Assembly (NCBI GenBank): GCA_018398805.1
Contig: JAGFBZ010000258.1
Location: 372,001-436,000, forward strand
DNA length: 64,000 nt
Reading direction: 5' to 3'
From: Hirundichthys speculiger
Lineage: Eukaryota > Chordata > Actinopteri > Beloniformes > Exocoetidae
The notes beneath the pieces were generated by a model. It was not told where the DNA came from. It was given only the letters and a program-made list of their open reading frames with translations, and made no database searches. The position numbers and the translations under genes are program-made. Numbering within the stretch: the stretch's first letter is position 1; each line of letters starts with the position of its first letter. Of this stretch, positions 48,020 through 59,126 are shown piece after piece.

Positions 48020-49490
48020 GTGTGGATCAGTGAAATCCTCTCCTCTTATCATCTACGGTCGCACGACAGTCTTAAAGTGCTGTTTAAGAGCCTTTTATAA
48101 TTCCATGTTTTTTTATGTAATTTTCTAAAAATTTTTGCTATTAAAGAACATTAGCTTCCAAAAGTACATAATGCAAATACTTTAAATGTTCTTTGTGAAC
48201 CTGTTTACCTTAGTTAGAAGCCAAAATTTAATCTAAAATAATTTGGCTTTATTAAGAAACTTACCAGATTTTTTTACATTTATTTCTTTATTTATTCACT
48301 TACATTCATGGTTTATCTGGCATAACCAACTAATGTATGTATGCAATTCAATCTTGTAGCAGAATTTTTTTTTGTGCTAATGTGAAAAGTGAACATGCCC
48401 TTTACCAGTCCTCTCTGGCAGTATTAAAAAAAAGAAAGAAACTTACCAGATTTTTATGCCTGTACAACTTTTGACCGTTTGTTCGTTTCGCAGAATCCAT
48501 TTTGCAGTTTGACCCAGGTGTGTAAATGTATGTGCTTGTGTCCGTGTGTGTGTGTGTGTGTGTGTTTATGCTGACTAAGGCGGTCTGGGGAATATAGCAG
48601 CGCTACTGTTGGTTTAATGCGTTTGGAGTTAATAACCAGATGACTCCGTGGACGGGGGAGGGGGGAGAGTGAGTGAGAAATGGAGCAATTTACCATTTTG
48701 TGCTGAAAGAGAGGCAGAGATGTGTGTTGGGTGGGTTGGGGGGGCGGTAAAGAGAGAATGAAACAAGGAGAGCCAGAGGGGTAAACAGAAAATGGTCCTC
48801 CTGCTAAAACACAACTGTAACACAACCATGACGGGTTTGTGCATTGGCGTCCGTGTTTTGGCAGGGGATGTGCCATGTCATTTATCTTAATGAGACAACG
48901 TAGCCCACATGAGCTGCCGAGACACACAGAAACACAATAACTTTAATGTCTTCATTAAGCAGCACAACATTCTCTGTGCACAACATGACCTGGAAATAAA
49001 AGTATAAAACTGTAACGAATTAAACACGAGCCACAAGGGATGTGGATTGTTTGGAACTTGTACAGAGTGAAAAAGTTATCATGATGGAGAAGAAAAAGCT
49101 CTTTAGTGACGATGTCACTCTGACCTGCTAGTTACAAGAAGACAAAAACTGACTGACGACCTGTTTTTCTGTCCAAATGTTTTATTTAAATTGAATTTTC
49201 AAACAGCGAGAGACCAAATTTTCCATATTAGGTTTCATTGGTCTGCTGGTTTGAGCTGGTTTTATCCAGTCAGCCTGAATAATTGAATGTTCCTACAGGT
49301 ACAAATGTTGTATGTAATGTTGTAATGTTGTTCGTACCTGTCAGAAAGAGGGTTTTTTTTTTTTTTATTCTATTTTATTTTTTTAGCCCAGACTAAACAG
49401 TGACATCTTGCTGTCTAAACTCAACAGTGAGTGGAAACTAAATTCAAGTGAATATGTGAATTTTGGAGTCATTTCAGTGTCCTGAAACAA
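48020..49490 (+). other. celf2 large intron, 48.0-49.5 kb
   Basis: No exon or mobile element recognised. It contains a (GT)n repeat at 48544-48565 and a T run at about 49352-49366. Confidence 0.5.
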
Positions 49491-49496
49491 CATATT

Positions 49497-50370
49497 ACAG
49501 TTGGATCCAGAAGTATTTAGACCTTTACGCTATGATTTTACCTTTATACACGTAAGGAATTTGGAAGATGTAGACTTTAAACTTTAATGTAAGAATCCTG
49601 GCATTTACTATTTAGCAATTGCACTTGCAATTGCAAATGAACTGATTGACAAAATTAATTGGCTAGGCTTTGTTATTTTAATTGGCTTTGTTAGCAAGCG
49701 GATAAAAGCTCTGGAGTTGATATCAGGTATTGAGTTGACATTTGACATCTGATCGACTGGAGCAACCAGTTTGAAGTCCAGTGAGCTCTCAAAGCAAAGC
49801 CAAAAGAGCATCAATCTAGAGAGCAAAAATGTAGGGTGTCGCTAAATCAACAGTTTGGAACATTTTTGAAAAAAAGAAAGAAAGCATTGGTGAGATCAGC
49901 TCAGTTTGTTGACTTGACTTGACTTGACTTTGGTTTTTGCACTTTTGGAGTCATTAAAGGACTTTTACTGGTCACTCCTGCTCTCCTGCATCTGGATCCT
50001 AACCCTCAAACCCCAACAAAACAAAGAAGTTGAATATTTGCCAGAAGCCGAGTCAGTGAATCAGTGAAGGCCTGGGGAAGCGTCTCCAGGTAGAAAACTT
50101 AGCCTGTCTGCAAGATGTTCAGCCAAGTTTTAAATATTATTGATACTTACAATGATGTCCCTTTTTTCAAATATATTTTTGAGTCCCAGAAGATGGAGGG
50201 TCTATGCTTAAAGTGGCTGTAATTCCTAGATGATGAACTTCATACATTAAAGCTGGACGTCTACACTTTGATTACATCTTGGTCTACCATATTTCAAATC
50301 TATTGTGGTGGTGTTTTAAGCCAAAATCATATAAACTAACTATCCAGATGTTTTTAGACTGAATTGTAAA
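49497..50370 (+). mobile_element. Decayed Tc1-like element
   Basis: The left part begins ACAGTTGGATCCAGAAGTAT then TTAGACC, and the right part ends with ATCCAGATGTTTTTAGACTG; these are imperfect complements, as expected for Tc1 terminal repeats. Both arms contain the style GTAGACTTTAAACTTTAATG / AGCTGGACGTCTACACTTTG. Near 49835-49905 the + frame reads GVAKSTVWNIFEKKKESIGE, a match to the second helix-turn-helix of a Tc1-like transposase. The rest of the transposase is deleted or unrecognisable. The bounds are approximate. Confidence 0.65.
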
Positions 50371-53300
50371 GCTTTGGAGGGGCAGGGGAGCCGTGGAGGT
50401 AGTGAAGTGACATTATTGGGGAGCTACAGTCAGTGACGGGTGGATTTTATTATGGATGCATGGCTAAACATAATAAAAGTATTGGTCTTAATTAAAGAGA
50501 TTTAAAGAGATTTATCTAGATGACCATAACTACTGAGGTCCTTATCCTTGTAAAGAGCTTATTTCAGTCCAAACTTTGCTTACGAGTGGATAATTTTAGG
50601 TGCAGTTTGTCACATCTGGTTTTAAAATGTACTGTCATGAGCAAATGTGAAGTCCTTGCTTCATATGTAAATAAAGGCTCATCTCACATCATTTCTGCGT
50701 GCCAACCTCTAGTCATTCATGGTTCACGTTTCTTCCTTTCAGACATTATCGGATATAAGCTCATCCAATTGGATAGATTATAAAATTACAATTATAATAA
50801 ACTTCGCTAAAAACGTTTCCTTTTCCCAACTTGCTAACTCTCGCTTGCAGTCATGCTGTTTCATTGGACACTCTGATTAAAAACGTTTTTGACAAAGCAA
50901 TTCTATAACAGGCCACATTTAACAGAAATTACACCAACTTTGCCAGATGTGTGCAGGAGTACCCACACAGTTGATTTGGTTCATGTTTTCACACCGGACA
51001 CCCTACCTGACGCACCCGGGGTTTGAACCCAGACCTCTCGTTTCATGTGATGGATGGAAGCAGTACCACCAGGGTGGCTACGAGGGTCTAGTCGTTAAAT
51101 TTACTTTGCATGGCCTGATACACATATGTGACTGAGAAGCACAGTGTTTACACAAAGGAAAATCTGCTTGTATGCAAATGCATAGATGCATATAATTACC
51201 TCAAGCTCCCAGTGTGCATCTTTACTGGCCTGAACACACAATCTTCCTCTGCTCCTGACAAAGAGATGTGATTCCGTTTGAAAGTTGCTGTCCGTCTCTC
51301 TCTCTCTCTCTGTCTGCCTCTCTCTCTCCTTTTTGTTTCTGGTCGTTGGTGCAGTTGACTGACTTGTCATCTACATTTAAGAGCCTGACGTTACCAAACA
51401 GACCAGAGCGAGCGCTTCTTTCTGCCAACTTCCTGGGACGGTGATGCACGGAGACTGGTCAATGATTTGCTCCGTCATCTTAAAAAAACAAAACGTTCAG
51501 CGAGTACACCAGTGAGAGGTGATACTTTAAATAGATGAACGTTTTATCTCTTCTATATGCTGAAATGTCATCTTGACAGTAAAAAGAAGATAACACTCAA
51601 ATCCAGCGAATATTGCGGGCATGATTTCAAGCCTGGAGATAAACACATGTGGGCAGATTACGGCCTCTGATTTTCGATCACTGCTCAAATCAAAATCTCC
51701 CTGCCTGGGCTCCTCTGATGCTGCATCCAGGGACTCACACCCGTCCAATGGCAGACATCCGCTCTGCAAGCCAACTGTCTCCTCTCGCTCAGCTATGGCA
51801 ACGCTGAGCGAACACTCTTCCATCCAAGACAATTATCTGCTCTAATGGATTCAGTTGAGACGGGGCCGACCTGAGACGGGGGACTGATTTATTTCATTCT
51901 TTCCTAAAGCGGAGCGGCCAATTATATTGCCTTAACTAGACGTTAGCTTTTTTAGTCGGCTACCCAGGCCCAATTAGAGAGCAGCTGCAGGTGGATTTTA
52001 ATGGGAGATTTGTGTATATGTGTGTGTGCGTGTGTGTGTGTGGAGCCTCAGCTCATCTCTGTGTCTTTTCTTACCCGTTTATACTCCTGAACGCCTCAGC
52101 AACAGAGAGAGTTGCTTGGCTACGAGCAAAGTTGCAGAGATGGATTTTATTTATTCATTTATTTTGCCATCCCCCCTTTAAGCAACCTGGGGCCATCCGG
52201 AAAATGGCTTTGATTTTTGGAAAGTGCCCTTGTTGTTTCTGCAGAAAGCGAACGAGTGAGAGAGAGGGATGTGAAGGTGGGCGATGGTGGTGTATCCCAC
52301 CAAAGGAACCACCGGACTGCGTAGGTTTGAGAGCTGTTGCGAGCTGGACCAACATCAGCCAAAAGTCCATTATTTAGGGCGCTCAATCATCCTCTCTGTT
52401 TTTTTTTTTTTTTTTTTAATTCTGTAAAATCTTTTTTTCACACTATCAAAGTCAAACTCTGTAATTTTCCGCCCAGCTTTGCTGTCAGCGGCTCTTTGAC
52501 ACACACAGATTACACACATTAAGGTGCATTTTTAAAGCAGCTAGAGAGAGAGAGAGAGAGATCAGTGGGGGGGGGATGACGGTAGTTGGAGGATGTATCC
52601 CGTCTCGGCCAGAGGCTTGTGTGAGCGGTAATTGCTGTAGTTATTATGGGTCAGCGGTTGAGTGGAACCCCGGGGGTCAAAAGGAATGTAGAAGCGAACA
52701 AAAAAGGAAGTGGAGTGATTGAGAAGGGGAAAGAGTGAATCAGTCACTCTAAGCACCCTGCCTCGGGTGGAGGAGCTTGGGGTGAAGGTCTGTGATGGAC
52801 CACCCCACCCGCCTCTTCCTCCCCCTTTAATAAACCATAATCCTATTCTTTTGAACTGACCAGCGCTGCTTCTCTTCGTTAATCCTCATCTCCACCTGCT
52901 AATTTCACTTATTCCTCCGTCTGTATTGATTCAACACGTCATGTTTGTGGACTGTAAAGAAGATTAAACCCAAATGTGGAGGTCTGACAAGACAGGAAAC
53001 ATATAAACTGTACTTTAGACACATGCAGCTTCAGATTACACACACTAAACAGAGCTCAGACTGTTTAATTTCAAAAGCAGCACAAAAGGAATTTTGGCAA
53101 TTTTAGCAATTTTTGTCATTTACTCTCATTCTCTCTCTTCCATCGTTATTTATAGGCATCTGTGAAGCCTAGATGACTAAAAGTAGCCTAATATTCCTTC
53201 TAATGAAATTTAAACTGATATTTTACCATGAAAATAACTCCTTGGTGCCACTTTAAGGGTAATATAGCCAACATTTTTTTTTATAAATCTTTACATAACC

Positions 53301-53399
53301 TGCATTCGCACCTGAAATTACATGACGGTCCTCATCAGTTGCATTTAAAATGATGTATTTGAATTGTGTATATTTTGTCTTTAAAATGATGTATTCATG
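50371..53399 (+). other. celf2 large intron, 50.4-53.4 kb
   Basis: No exon recognised. It includes a CT-rich repeat at about 51292-51328, a GT repeat at about 52020-52041, a T run at 52402-52417, a (GA)n run at 52543-52560 and G/C homopolymer patches. Confidence 0.5.
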
Positions 53400-54035
53400 T
53401 GCATTCAGAGTTGGAGAACACCGTGGCAGAGGTGAAGCTCCATGATGTTCTCCAACAACTCTTTAGGACCCATTTCACATTTAACTTTAAAATATTTTGG
53501 TATCCAGAGGAGTTCACGGTCAACTCATGGCTGTATGGTGCTCAGGCCCTGAGGCTGCAAAAGAAGACGAAATACTCACCCCACAACCGCCGTGCGTGGC
53601 AGTTGGTATGAGGTTATGAGGTTATTATAGACAGAAATCTCCATTTTGGTCTCGTTTTTCCAAAAGAGTTGAAAAAGTCTTGTGATTATTTCAGATACAA
53701 CCTTACAGATCGAAGCTGGGCTTCCAAGTTCTTTTTACAGAAAAGTTTTCTCCTGACAACCCTTCCAAACGAACCATACTGTGCTGTTATGAATTTTAAC
53801 ATATAACGTGTTTCTGTGAAAGAGTTGCATCGCAGTCTATGGAGGATTGTACGGTCTGAACTTGGAGTGAACTTGACGGTACATCCACTCCCGGGAAGAT
53901 TGACGACTTCCCTAAATATTTTACGCTCGTGAAAAATCTTTCTCGCCGTTGAATGATAGATTGTTTGAAAATGGTCGCCCAGATTGATGTGCAGCAACAA
54001 CTGCTTCTCTTAGTGATAACTTTCTTGCTCAGCAT
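53400..54035 (-). pseudogene. Decayed Tc1-like transposase, middle part
   Basis: Minus-strand frames show, in order, STARKIFHERKIFREVVNLP (end of the helix-turn-helix region and linker), VKFTPSSDRTILHRL, YGSFGRVVRRKLFCKKNLEA with RSVRLYLK, then after a frameshift WKNETKMEIS (around the first catalytic Asp, here Asn in place of Asp) and, at about 53440-53520, ELTVNSSGYQNILKLNVK, which matches the MNS-LYQ-IL-ENV block of the catalytic domain. Several frameshifts, stops and deletions are present. This copy is from a different Tc1 lineage or age than that at 40985-41433. It is antisense to celf2. Confidence 0.85.
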
Positions 54036-57000
54036 TGTTAACTCACACCTGAATTCTTCCCGACCACGAAAAAAAAAAAGCGTTTAGCCTCAACTTTAAT
54101 AGAGGTGTTCACGTTTGCCCGTGATTAAGTGCATTTGGAGCCCAAAAAGAGTTTCAGTAAAATATAATGCATGACGTTGCACATGTGAAGCAAGACCAAA
54201 GAGCGTCTGAAAGGCAGCGTCCTTGCTCATGTTGCCGAACAGTCAGGAAGTGGGAGCTCAGTTTCAGTAACCTTATGTGCCGTTTTGATGACTCGTGCCA
54301 GATCTTCTCAGCACTCAATTCACCGCACAGTGACACGGGGGCACATCGTACTCTTTATCTATTGTGCCACTGTAGAAGGTCACGTGGAGCCCTGGGGGGG
54401 GGAGCCTCTCTGAAGCCTTTTTTCAAAGGTGTAAAGGTGACAAAGAGAGTATCTTATTGTGCCACCCTGTTGACACATTATTTGAGATTCATGTCCATTC
54501 CTCCCGTGTCACCCTTTTCTTTTTCACTTGCGCACACAGTGAACTAACGGATTTCTTCCTCTCGCTTGGAGCTGGTGTGCACGTGCCCGACCTGTGTTTG
54601 CAGGAGCCCCTCTTGAAAAGTCCCTGAAGCAGAGTGGATTTCCTCACTGTGAGCCTTCTCCGCCTGCAAGTAAACGTTTGTGTTTCGAGAAATTGATTAA
54701 ACAAGTATTCATGCACGTCTGCAGCACTCTTGCAAGTGTTTAGGGTTACCATGCAGACGTGTAAATAAGAAGTAAACATGCAGACACACTTAAGATATAT
54801 GTGTGCCCATAGGTTTAACAGTTTTTTTTTTTTTTCTATGTGTGTGAGAGCTACAAGTGTGGTGACTCTTAAATAGCTGGAACCGGAACACTGCAGGGAT
54901 TGTCTCTGTGTGGATGTGTGTGAGGTCCACTCCTCTGCTCTTTGATCCTCATCTTGACAGCCCACCACCTGGGACAATCCACCACATGCCTCATGGCTGC
55001 AAAGCCCCGGCTGCACCATGGGAATCACAACACACAGCAGCTACTGCAGCCTCGACAGCCAACACTTCCCTGCACGTTATATGCCATCAGAATCGCTAAT
55101 GCTAACACCTAAAGCTAACCCCCCTGTTTACATATATACGGAAGATGCCACTAGAATCCTAATACACAGCGTGCAGAAACCCTCATTCGCTGGTGCTGGA
55201 ATTGCAGATCACACACATGGGACCCGAAGCTTGAACACAGGTGCAATTGGAATTATAACGGAATTATGATGTAAAATCCTGAGCCAAGGCTAAAAAGCTC
55301 CCCACTGAATAGCATTCACTCTGCACCAAGCATGCAGGAAATAAACAATTTAAAGTTAATGTGATGCCAGCTCAGGTACCGTCGCATGCTTTACACAGGT
55401 GGAGCTAGCTTGGCATTATTGGTGCACATGTATTCAAACTGATTAACATATTTCAGGGCCAGACTTTGTTTTCGGGAGGTTAAATTGTATGTGAGAAGAA
55501 TTGGAGCTATCGAGGGGAATTATTTGTTACATATTTTTTGAATAGAATATGAAGGAAAATATAGGTTCTAATTAAATTAGTTTGCCTCCACACATGTGCT
55601 GCCTACACTACAGCTGTATGATCAACCTGCAGTCTCTGGTTTACACCATAACATATGGTTAAAATACTTGTCTTTTAGGATTTAGATGATACTGATTTGA
55701 TTATTTAAAAGATGGATATGGAAGAACAGCAGATTGAGGACAGCGTTGATGAACTTGAGATTTCACGAGAGAAGTTAAGACTAAATTAAGTAGGAGTCAG
55801 TCAGGGCCATATTTTGGAGCCAGTGCCTAGTGGCCATCACTGGTATTGCAGTTTTAACGTTTTATCTATGGTTTTCACTGTTTTGTATCGTGTATTTGTA
55901 TATTTCTTCAGGACTCTGTAGGTGTGCACAGAGCGTGATCTTCGCGTGGACGGCTTCTATGAAAAAAAAAAAAAAGAAAACAAAGTTCTTTGTTAAAAAT
56001 ACCAAAAACCAGGATTCGAAAGAAGCCTAAACTAGATATGCACCAATCCACATTTTTTTGGAGCTCTGATCTGATTACGATACATACCTCCACATAACTG
56101 ATAGTAATTTCAATATCGGGGGGGGGTGTTGATGTTTGTTGTTTCCAACTATAAAAGCGCAGACACTGTGGAAAAATTCACATCTAAATTATCCAACCCT
56201 TCAAAGAAGTTTAACACGTCAAAGCTTCATGTGATCAGAATCAGGTCGGTACTGGCCCCTGACACTGATATTTCAGTTTTCAATTCTGTTAGTTCGTTTG
56301 TTAGAAGGATTACGTTTGTTTTAGTCATTAAACATAACACTGAGCAGGCAAGGTTTTATGATCGTTTTCTCTTTTACCTTAAGGATTTATTTTTTTTCTC
56401 CAGCATTAACTATCAAAATGTAGAATTCAGTAATCTTATGGTCACGAGGGCTGTACAATGAGGGCTTTAATCCAGTTCATAAGCACACTTCACTACAAAT
56501 ATTTGTTTGGATTTAATCTTTTGTAATAGAGATTTCTTCTGTGTCGATTGATTTTAATTTAATTCAGATATGTTCCTCTTCTCCATCCACACCAAGTACA
56601 GATTTTATCATAATAATGCAAAATAAAGTGGAAGCAGAGCTGTCAGAGATCTACAATATGTGGGAGCCATCATTTCATCTAAAAGTTTTGCCCTATCAGT
56701 TCCCACATGAACTAAATTGTATAATTTCTTCGCAGTGATAGTCTGTCAGTCATGACTAATTTCCCCTCTTATCTCTCTGCTTTCAACCAGTAGAAGCTGG
56801 TTCGAGTCTCTTGGTGGTAAATTGATACTGATGGTTGAAGCGGCGGGCTCAGGGTTTAGTGAAGTGACACGCCGAGCCTTTCACGCTGGGGGTCATAGAA
56901 GAAAACACTAAGCTGAGTGTTATCCCTGCTAATACACAGGCACTGCACCATCTGAATCGCAACACCAATCACGTCGCTGACGCTAGGCTAAGGGCCAACT

Positions 57001-57951
57001 ATTCAACAGCCCTGGCACCCTGAGGACACTGCAGGAATTCAGCTCCCAGCCTCATCAAAGGGACTCTGGGATTCGGTTGCTAAACCTGCTCCAGATGCTC
57101 ACTGTTGGATTTCACTAAGATGCACTGCGGGGCAAGTGTCGCGGGGGCCGACGGCTGCGATACAGGCAACAAAACCAGACAGTCCGCCTCATTCACACTG
57201 ATTTGGTTTGTGTCATAAAGACAATGGGGAGGACAACAAAGCAGATGTAAACAATGGGCGCTCTCTGCTCATCTCTGGACAAATAAAAGCACGGCTAAAT
57301 TAACAGATGGGCAAAACTAGAGGCAGCAGATCCAAACATGTGAACCTGTTGTAATTGGGGGAAAATGCTGAGGCTCACCTGTAGCTAGCGTATGCTAATA
57401 AAGTCGCCTCATGCTGCGTGCATCTAAAGTTCTCAGCGTTTCTCTGGTTGCTACTTAAACATGGCATCTATCTAAAAACATGTGGTGTAATATAACGCAC
57501 TTTTGAATGCATTTTGTCTATTACAACTCAGTCAATCAGTCTTTTTTTTTTTTTTTTTACCAACAGCCACTGCAGTTATGAGGAAACTAGAAGCTCAGTG
57601 TCTGGCCTACATGTCCTCCTGCTGGTTTTTCTCTGACTGTGCAGGACTGACTGAGAATGGTCCCTAACTGCAGCGTTTCAGCCCCACTATGCAGGGATCT
57701 CACACAAATCAATGAAGAGACAAAGTCCTGCTCTCCGCTTGCACACTCTTTCTCTCGGCTCAAGTCATCAAGCACTGAAAAAAAAAAAATCCGAAGGCGC
57801 TCGCCACATCTCCGCTTGGATGTTTTGTCCTTAACATTCTCTCAGCGTCTGCCAGTGTCGACAGGTGATGCCAGGCAGATGAATAGAGAAAATGCTCTTT
57901 GTTGCTCCTCATGCTCATCCCTCCCCTGTCTGTTTCTCTCTTTCTCCCCAG
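54036..57951 (+). other. celf2 large intron, last part
   Basis: No exon recognised. Fragments such as ATATGCACCAATCCAC near 56036 may come from old transposons. The intron ends with a strong polypyrimidine tract and acceptor at about 57925-57951 (CTGTTTCTCTCTTTCTCCCCAG). Confidence 0.55.
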
Positions 57952-58034
57952 GCTGCTGTTTTGTCACGTTTTACACGAGGAAAGCTGCCCTTGAAGCCCA
58001 GAATGCACTGCATAACATAAAGACCTTAACAGGG
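57952..58034 (+). CDS. celf2: celf2 second common coding exon (RNP1 half of RRM1)
   Basis: The exon lies between TCTCCCCAG and AGGG|GTGAGT, both strong splice sites, and is 83 nt long. It completes the Gly codon split after exon 39422-39618 and encodes [20 protein letters not shown] then NIKTLTG, ending on a whole codon. With the previous exon it forms RNP1 (KGCCFVTF), the third beta strand of RRM1, and the following helix. The aromatic residues of RNP1 and RNP2 stack on RNA bases; RRM1 and RRM2 of CELF proteins together bind UGU-type motifs. The mammalian protein, as I recall it, has Leu-Pro-Gly where this has Leu-Thr-Gly. The next exon should start Met-His-His-Pro and is not found before 64000. 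Confidence 0.97.
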
Positions 58035-58114
58035 GTGAGTGCGTGTCCTCGATTCTCCACTTTCTCTTCTAATCACACACTCCCAGCAGTACCCTTAGGC
58101 AGCCTCACCTCAGC

Positions 58115-58137
58115 CTGTGTGTGTGTGTGTGTGTGTG
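58115..58137. repeat. (GT)n microsatellite near the exon donor
   Basis: Eleven GT units about 80 bp downstream of the celf2 exon ending at 58034. CELF proteins bind GU-rich RNA, so its transcript could in principle be bound by the gene's own product; this is inference only. Confidence 0.92.
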
Positions 58138-59091
58138 AATACACTACTGTGTAGCTCAGTGTGTAGCTCCGCTGCCACACTGCATTTGCAAGCTCGAGTG
58201 ACCGATAGTGTGAGCAGGTGAGCAACCGATTGTCGGAGTCAGTTTGTGTGAGAACCATTGACTTGATGGGTAAAGAAGCACATACTGAAATTACTTTTTG
58301 GGGATTTTCCTCTAAACAAATAGTCTCATTCACATCCATTGTTCTGGCCAAAAAAACTGTTTGTTTATTCCAGAAGGCTAAAAGCACCACAGAAGGTGTT
58401 TTCCTACCTAGAAAAAGACCTTTATTAAGGGTTTTCATTTATTTGTGGCACAGAGATGTCATGTTGTATTTAAGACAACATTTAAGACAACAAAAAACTG
58501 AGCGAAAGCAAGTTTTACTTTTAAACCACGTAAAAGAGCAAATTAACACCACTGAGAAGCTGTTTGAGGCTGAATCGTTGCCCAAGCCAGCCATCGATGT
58601 GGTCAGTGATGATCAGGCCCTGATAACTGACAGGCCAGCAGCGGGAACGACAAAGGCACCTACTCATTTGACCCAGGTGGCAACTGATGTGGCTGAATTA
58701 ACTCACTAGAACAGCTACTGCCTTGGCTGGCGAAAAGCACAAATTTCTATTATCTGAATTATTTAACAGCAAATGACCAAAAAAAAAAAATGGTTGCCAT
58801 TTGCTCATTTTGCCATTTGTGTTGCATCCCTCCATGTTTGTTTGCATGTTGTTACAACTGGTGCTTTCAGATCAAAGATGCTTTTTTTCATAATTCTTCT
58901 AACCTTTAGAGAAAGGTCCCTTTCTCTTTTGTGTCTGCACCACAGGAACTACCAACAACTGTAGTTCATAGAACTACTTTTGGAAGGTCTTTTTTTAGCT
59001 CCTATTTCGGCTTCCATTGCCTCAGAGAAACCATCTGTGCAGCAACTGTACTGCAGTTTTCTGTTCATATATATAAATATATATATACACA

Positions 59092-59126
59092 CAACATATA
59101 TATGTTGAGACAATATATATATTGTC
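59092..59126. repeat. Two adjacent AT-rich perfect palindromes
   Basis: CAACATATATATGTTG (59092-59107) and GACAATATATATATTGTC (59109-59126) stand one base apart, just after an AT/AC repeat. Both are perfect inverted repeats able to form hairpins. Confidence 0.9.

Noticed and set aside
50995..51085. tRNA-like B box (GGTTCAAACCCC on the minus strand)
   Set aside because: There is no matching A box at the right distance and no cloverleaf, so neither a tRNA gene nor a tRNA-derived SINE could be supported.
54489..55028. 179-codon minus-strand open frame
   Set aside because: It runs through an A/T homopolymer (poly-Lys) and other low-complexity parts, has no recognisable domain, and sits inside the celf2 intron. 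Its length is within chance expectation.
56805..56830. GGTTCGAGTCTC, resembling a tRNA T-loop
   Set aside because: No acceptor stem or A box upstream; the match is short and likely chance.
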